Below, piece after piece: positions 60,655 to 64,000 of a stretch of DNA of 64,000 nt. The position numbers and the translations under genes are program-made. Source of the DNA: NORP309 sp964352735 (GTDB taxonomy: Bacteria; Pseudomonadota; Gammaproteobacteria; Xanthomonadales; Marinicellaceae); NCBI GenBank assembly GCA_964352735.1, contig CAYGTC010000001.1, forward strand, positions 149,548 to 213,547. Direction: 5' to 3'. Positions within the stretch are counted from its first letter, which is position 1, and each line of letters opens with the position of its first letter. Under the pieces are notes generated by a model. The model ran no database searches. It had not been told where the DNA came from and saw only the letters and a program-made list of their open reading frames with translations.

Positions 60655-63600
60655 ATGAAAAAAATGCTACTTATATTTTTTGCCACCTTTGTGTCTATTC
60701 ATTCATGGGCAGAAGAAAAACCACAGTGGGATGTTAACAACCCACCAGGTTCTTCAAGAATGGTTGATATCAAAACAACCACAGGAACATGGATGAATGT
60801 TGATGTCAGTGCAGATGGCAAGCTCATTGCTTTCGATTTGCTTGGTGATGTTTACACCATGTCAATCAATGGCGGCCAAGCCATCAATATCACTAATTCT
60901 ATGGCTTGGGACATGCAACCCAGGTTTTCACCTGATGGCACAAAGATAGCTTTCACCAGTGACCAAGGAGGTGGGGATAACATTTGGACCATGCAAATTG
61001 ATGGCAGTGAACACCACCAAGTGACCAATGAAAATTTCAGATTATTAAATGCACCAGCCTGGTCACCTGATGGAGAATATATTGTCGCAAGAAAACACTT
61101 TACTGGCATGCGTTCATTGGGTGCTGGAGAAATTTGGATGTACCATGTTTCTGGGGGCAAAGGCATACAATTAAACAAACGCCCCAACGAACAAAAAGAC
61201 TTAGGCGAACCGGTTTTCACTCCTGATGGAAAATACGTATTGTATTCTCGTGATGCCACACCCGGAAAATATTTCGAATACTCCAAAGATGCCAATAACC
61301 AAATTTATGATATCGAAGCCATTGACCTCAGCACAGGTGAGATTGACATTTGGATCAATGGTCCCGGTGGCGCAGTGAGACCTACGCCCTCACCTGATGG
61401 CAAAAAATTGGCATTTGTCAGGCGTGTCAGAAACCAATCGGTGTTATTTTTACAAGATCGCGACAGTGGAAAAATCAGTCAAATTTACAGCAACTTAGAG
61501 CGAGATATGCAAGAAACATGGGCCATTCATGGTGTTTACCCCACATTCGCCTGGATGCCAGATTCTCAAGCCATAGTTTTTTATGCACAAGGCAAAATTC
61601 ATCGCATTGACATTGCATCAAAAACGGTTAAAAACATCCCGTTTCAAGTTGATGATCAACGCAAAGTATTAGATGCCGTAACAGTAAACATCAATCCTGC
61701 AGCTGATGAATTTGATGCAAAAATGTTAAGATGGCTGCATAAATCTGCGGATGGTAAAATGGCCACATTTCAAGCTTTGGGCTATATTTACACAGTCAAA
61801 CTTCCCAATGGAAAACCCCGCAGATTGACCAAACAAACCGAGCACTTTGAGTTTTATCCACAGTTTTCCGCTGATGGAAAATCCATCATCTATACCACGT
61901 GGCATGATACCAAACTCGGTTCTGTACACATTGCAAAAATTTCTGGTCAATCCAAAACAATCACAAAAAAACCAGGCCATTACATCAACCCTGCTTTATC
62001 AGCTGATGGACAATCTGCCGTGTTTGAAGCGATTTCTGGCGGTTATTTGACTTCTCCCTTATACTCACATGACACAGGTATTTTCTCCATTAATGTCAAA
62101 AGTGGAAAACAAGCATTGATCGATAAAAGAGGATCACAGCCCTATTTTGCTAAAACATCAGATCGTATTTTTTATACCACATCTAAAAGAGATGGAGAAG
62201 TCATCACTACGCAATTGGTCAGCAGTGATTTATCTGGTAATAACCAACAAAAACATTATGCTGGACCATGGATCAGTCATTACAAGGTTTCACCGGACAA
62301 CAGATGGTTGGCATTTATTCAAAACTTTCAGGTGTATGTTACCCCATTTGCACAAAATGGAAAATTCATAACCACCGGTTCAAAAGCCACCAATCTACCC
62401 ATCACCCAATTCTCGGAACACGCTGGTAACTATCTCACTTGGATTCAGGATTCTAGCACATTGTCATGGGCATTGGGACCAATCATATATGAGCAAAAAA
62501 TTAAAGATAAATTTGAACATTTGGGTGGCCAAAAAGACAATAAAGCTCAACAGACCATCATATCATTAAACGTTAAAGCTGATAAACCCTCGGCACTGAC
62601 TGCGCTAAAAGGGGCCACCATCATCACAATGGATGGTGATAAAGTCATCAGCGATGGCACCATCATCATCAAAGATAATAGAATCACTGATATTGGACAT
62701 GACATTGAGATACCAGCAACAGCAAAAATATTTGATGTCAGTGGAAAAACCATCATGCCAGGTATTGTTGATGTGCATTGGCACGGACCCTATGCTAATA
62801 ATCAGATTACGCCGCAAACCAATTGGCATGCAATGGCAAGTTTGGCATTTGGTGTCACGACTGAACACAATCCATCAGCTGATACTGCTGCTGTTTTTGC
62901 AGCCAGTGAAATGCAAAAGGCAGGTGTAATCATTGCCCCTAGAACCTTCTCTACAGGCACGATTCTTTATGGAGCCAACCAATTTTTAACCGCACTAGTT
63001 GACAGTTTGGATGATGCCCTAGGCCATTTGAATCGAATGAAATCGGTTGGAGCATTTTCAGTAAAAAGTTATAACCAACCTCGTCGAGAACAACGTCAAC
63101 AAATTATAGAAGCTGCCAGACAAACCAACTTGATGGTGGTTCCTGAAGGTGGTTCATTACTACAATATAATTTGAGCATGATTGTTGATGGACACACCGG
63201 TATTGAGCATTCAATACCCGTGTCATCTATTTATGATGACGTATTGCAATTGTGGTCGCAATCTCAAACGGCTTATACACCAACTTTAATTGTGGGTTAT
63301 GGTGGTATTTGGGGTGAAAAATACTGGTACGACACCACTGATGTATGGAAACATCCTTTATTGACCAAGTATGTGCCAGATTTTATTTTACACCCTGCTT
63401 CAATCAGAAGAACTAAGGCACCACTAGAAGATTATAACCACATCAGAAATGCTGAAGTAGCCAAAAAACTACAAGACGCAGGTGTGAAAGTCATGTTGGG
63501 TGCACATGGACAGCGTGAAGGCTTGGGCTCCCATTGGGAAATGTGGATGTTTGCTCAAGGTGGTATGTCTGCATTGAATGTCATCCGTACTGCTACGATA

Positions 63601-63816
63601 GATGGCGCCAAGTACATTGGCATGGACAAGGATCTTGGTTCCTTGGAAAAAGGCAAGCTGGCTGATTTAATCATTCTTAATGCCAATCCATTAGATAACA
63701 TCAGAAATTCAGATAAAATTGATCGCGTTATGCTGAATGGCAGGCTTTATGATGTTGAAACCATGAATCAACTTTATCCTCAAAAACAAACACGTGACAA
63801 ATTCTATTTTGAATAA
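60655..63816 (+). CDS. Exported TolB-type propeller fused to an amidohydrolase
   Basis: 1053 residues: signal peptide (LLIFFATFVSIHSWAEE), PD40/TolB-like beta-propeller repeats to about residue 640 (WDMQPRFSPDGTKIAFTSDQ, APAWSPDGEYIV, and others), then a metal-dependent amidohydrolase domain. Metal ligands begin at MPGIVDVHWHGPY (HxH), with later His in VVPEGGS/GIEHSIP and VMLGAHGQREGLG; the domain closes with GSLEKGKLADLIILNANPLD. Substrate unknown; such two-domain periplasmic enzymes are usually annotated as amidohydrolases of peptide or nucleotide-like compounds. Its terminator follows. Confidence 0.92.
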   Translation: MKKMLLIFFATFVSIHSWAEEKPQWDVNNPPGSSRMVDIKTTTGTWMNVDVSADGKLIAFDLLGDVYTMSINGGQAINITNSMAWDMQPRFSPDGTKIAFTSDQGGGDNIWTMQIDGSEHHQVTNENFRLLNAPAWSPDGEYIVARKHFTGMRSLGAGEIWMYHVSGGKGIQLNKRPNEQKDLGEPVFTPDGKYVLYSRDATPGKYFEYSKDANNQIYDIEAIDLSTGEIDIWINGPGGAVRPTPSPDGKKLAFVRRVRNQSVLFLQDRDSGKISQIYSNLERDMQETWAIHGVYPTFAWMPDSQAIVFYAQGKIHRIDIASKTVKNIPFQVDDQRKVLDAVTVNINPAADEFDAKMLRWLHKSADGKMATFQALGYIYTVKLPNGKPRRLTKQTEHFEFYPQFSADGKSIIYTTWHDTKLGSVHIAKISGQSKTITKKPGHYINPALSADGQSAVFEAISGGYLTSPLYSHDTGIFSINVKSGKQALIDKRGSQPYFAKTSDRIFYTTSKRDGEVITTQLVSSDLSGNNQQKHYAGPWISHYKVSPDNRWLAFIQNFQVYVTPFAQNGKFITTGSKATNLPITQFSEHAGNYLTWIQDSSTLSWALGPIIYEQKIKDKFEHLGGQKDNKAQQTIISLNVKADKPSALTALKGATIITMDGDKVISDGTIIIKDNRITDIGHDIEIPATAKIFDVSGKTIMPGIVDVHWHGPYANNQITPQTNWHAMASLAFGVTTEHNPSADTAAVFAASEMQKAGVIIAPRTFSTGTILYGANQFLTALVDSLDDALGHLNRMKSVGAFSVKSYNQPRREQRQQIIEAARQTNLMVVPEGGSLLQYNLSMIVDGHTGIEHSIPVSSIYDDVLQLWSQSQTAYTPTLIVGYGGIWGEKYWYDTTDVWKHPLLTKYVPDFILHPASIRRTKAPLEDYNHIRNAEVAKKLQDAGVKVMLGAHGQREGLGSHWEMWMFAQGGMSALNVIRTATIDGAKYIGMDKDLGSLEKGKLADLIILNANPLDNIRNSDKIDRVMLNGRLYDVETMNQLYPQKQTRDKFYFE

Positions 63817-63838
63817 AAAATATCATTTCAAATAATTT

Positions 63839-63862
63839 AAAGGGTCACAATTTTGGCCCTTT
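63839..63862 (+). terminator. Intrinsic terminator of the amidohydrolase gene
   Basis: AAAGGGTCA (63839-63847) pairs with TGGCCCTTT (63854-63862), nine pairs including one G-U, followed by more T residues. Confidence 0.82.
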
Positions 63863-63900
63863 TTTTCACCGATAAAAACAAAAATAGCCATCTATTTCAT

Positions 63901-64000
63901 TAGCCCGAACATTTCATCAAATCGGTAAAAAGGTTGATTTTATCCATGAAAAACATGGAGTTAAATGATATTTATAAAAGTACACTTTGTACCTGAATGG
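63901..64000 (+). repeat. Family 1 repeat, copy R7 (cut by window end)
   Basis: TAGCCCGAACATTTCATCAA, hairpin TCCATG-AAAAA-CATGGA (63943-63959), core CACTTTGTACCTGAATGG running off the edge. Lies just after the amidohydrolase terminator. Confidence 0.85.

Overview
The window is AT-rich chromosomal DNA from a gammaproteobacterium, probably marine and free-living. The evidence is RNase T, an AcnA-type aconitase, RND and MATE efflux pumps, many exported peptidases and surface proteins, and secreted proteins ending in a short (I/L)F..FE-like tail. That tail reminds me of Marinicella/Xanthomonadales-type genomes, which is an inference from memory. No rRNA, tRNA, CRISPR array, prophage or replication origin was found. 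Almost all the DNA is ordinary housekeeping and envelope genes, interspersed with two families of structured intergenic repeats.

Layout. 0-6.7 kb: end of ilvC, ilvA, a small membrane protein, a decayed IS110-family transposase, a DUF4139 protein, a copper chaperone and queA. 6.8-12.3 kb: a transglutaminase/TPR lipoprotein, an alkyltransferase-like protein, an OmpA porin, RNase T and an unknown membrane protein. 12.7-22.3 kb: acnA, a two-gene GT-C-like membrane operon, an FHA-like anchored protein, and a prolyl oligopeptidase coupled to an exported peroxiredoxin. 22.3-30.3 kb: a MATE/patatin/chorismate-lyase-like operon, DUF2333, a subtilase, and a zinc-ribbon/PepSY pair. 30.4-42.1 kb: a giant cysteine-pair repeat surface protein, the YlqF GTPase, an FG-GAP propeller protein, mnmG and an acetyl-CoA hydrolase/transferase. 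42.5-48.4 kb: a HIT protein, then a compact biosynthetic operon. 48.4-52.4 kb: tandem repeats, then biotin-dependent acyl-CoA carboxylase alpha subunit and HMG-CoA lyase (leucine breakdown), and a BON-like protein. 52.6-58.3 kb: an RND efflux operon with its TetR regulator and a promoter/operator readable to the base. 58.5-63.9 kb: cold-shock protein, diguanylate cyclase, and a large TolB-propeller/amidohydrolase.

The most interesting locus is 43.0-48.4 kb. One promoter (TTGTAG, 17 nt, TATAAT, with a perfect palindrome in the spacer) precedes tightly packed genes for an AurF/CmlI-type diiron oxygenase with all seven expected ligands, a free-standing carrier protein, a thioester-reductase fused to an alpha/beta-hydrolase, a stand-alone adenylation enzyme with an amino-acid-type Asp, and a small membrane protein. 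Together these would load an amino acid on the carrier, oxidise it and release it reductively. The parts list resembles Pvf/Ham (diazeniumdiolate signal) pathways, but it is dissected into separate proteins and has an unusual reductase-hydrolase fusion.

The non-coding DNA is also informative. A MITE-like repeat with imperfect terminal inverted repeats and a base-paired hairpin that covaries between copies occurs at seven or eight places. A second structured repeat occurs at 34.5 kb and as a 163-bp tandem array at 48.4-48.8 kb. A large isolated stem-loop lies at 60.3 kb.
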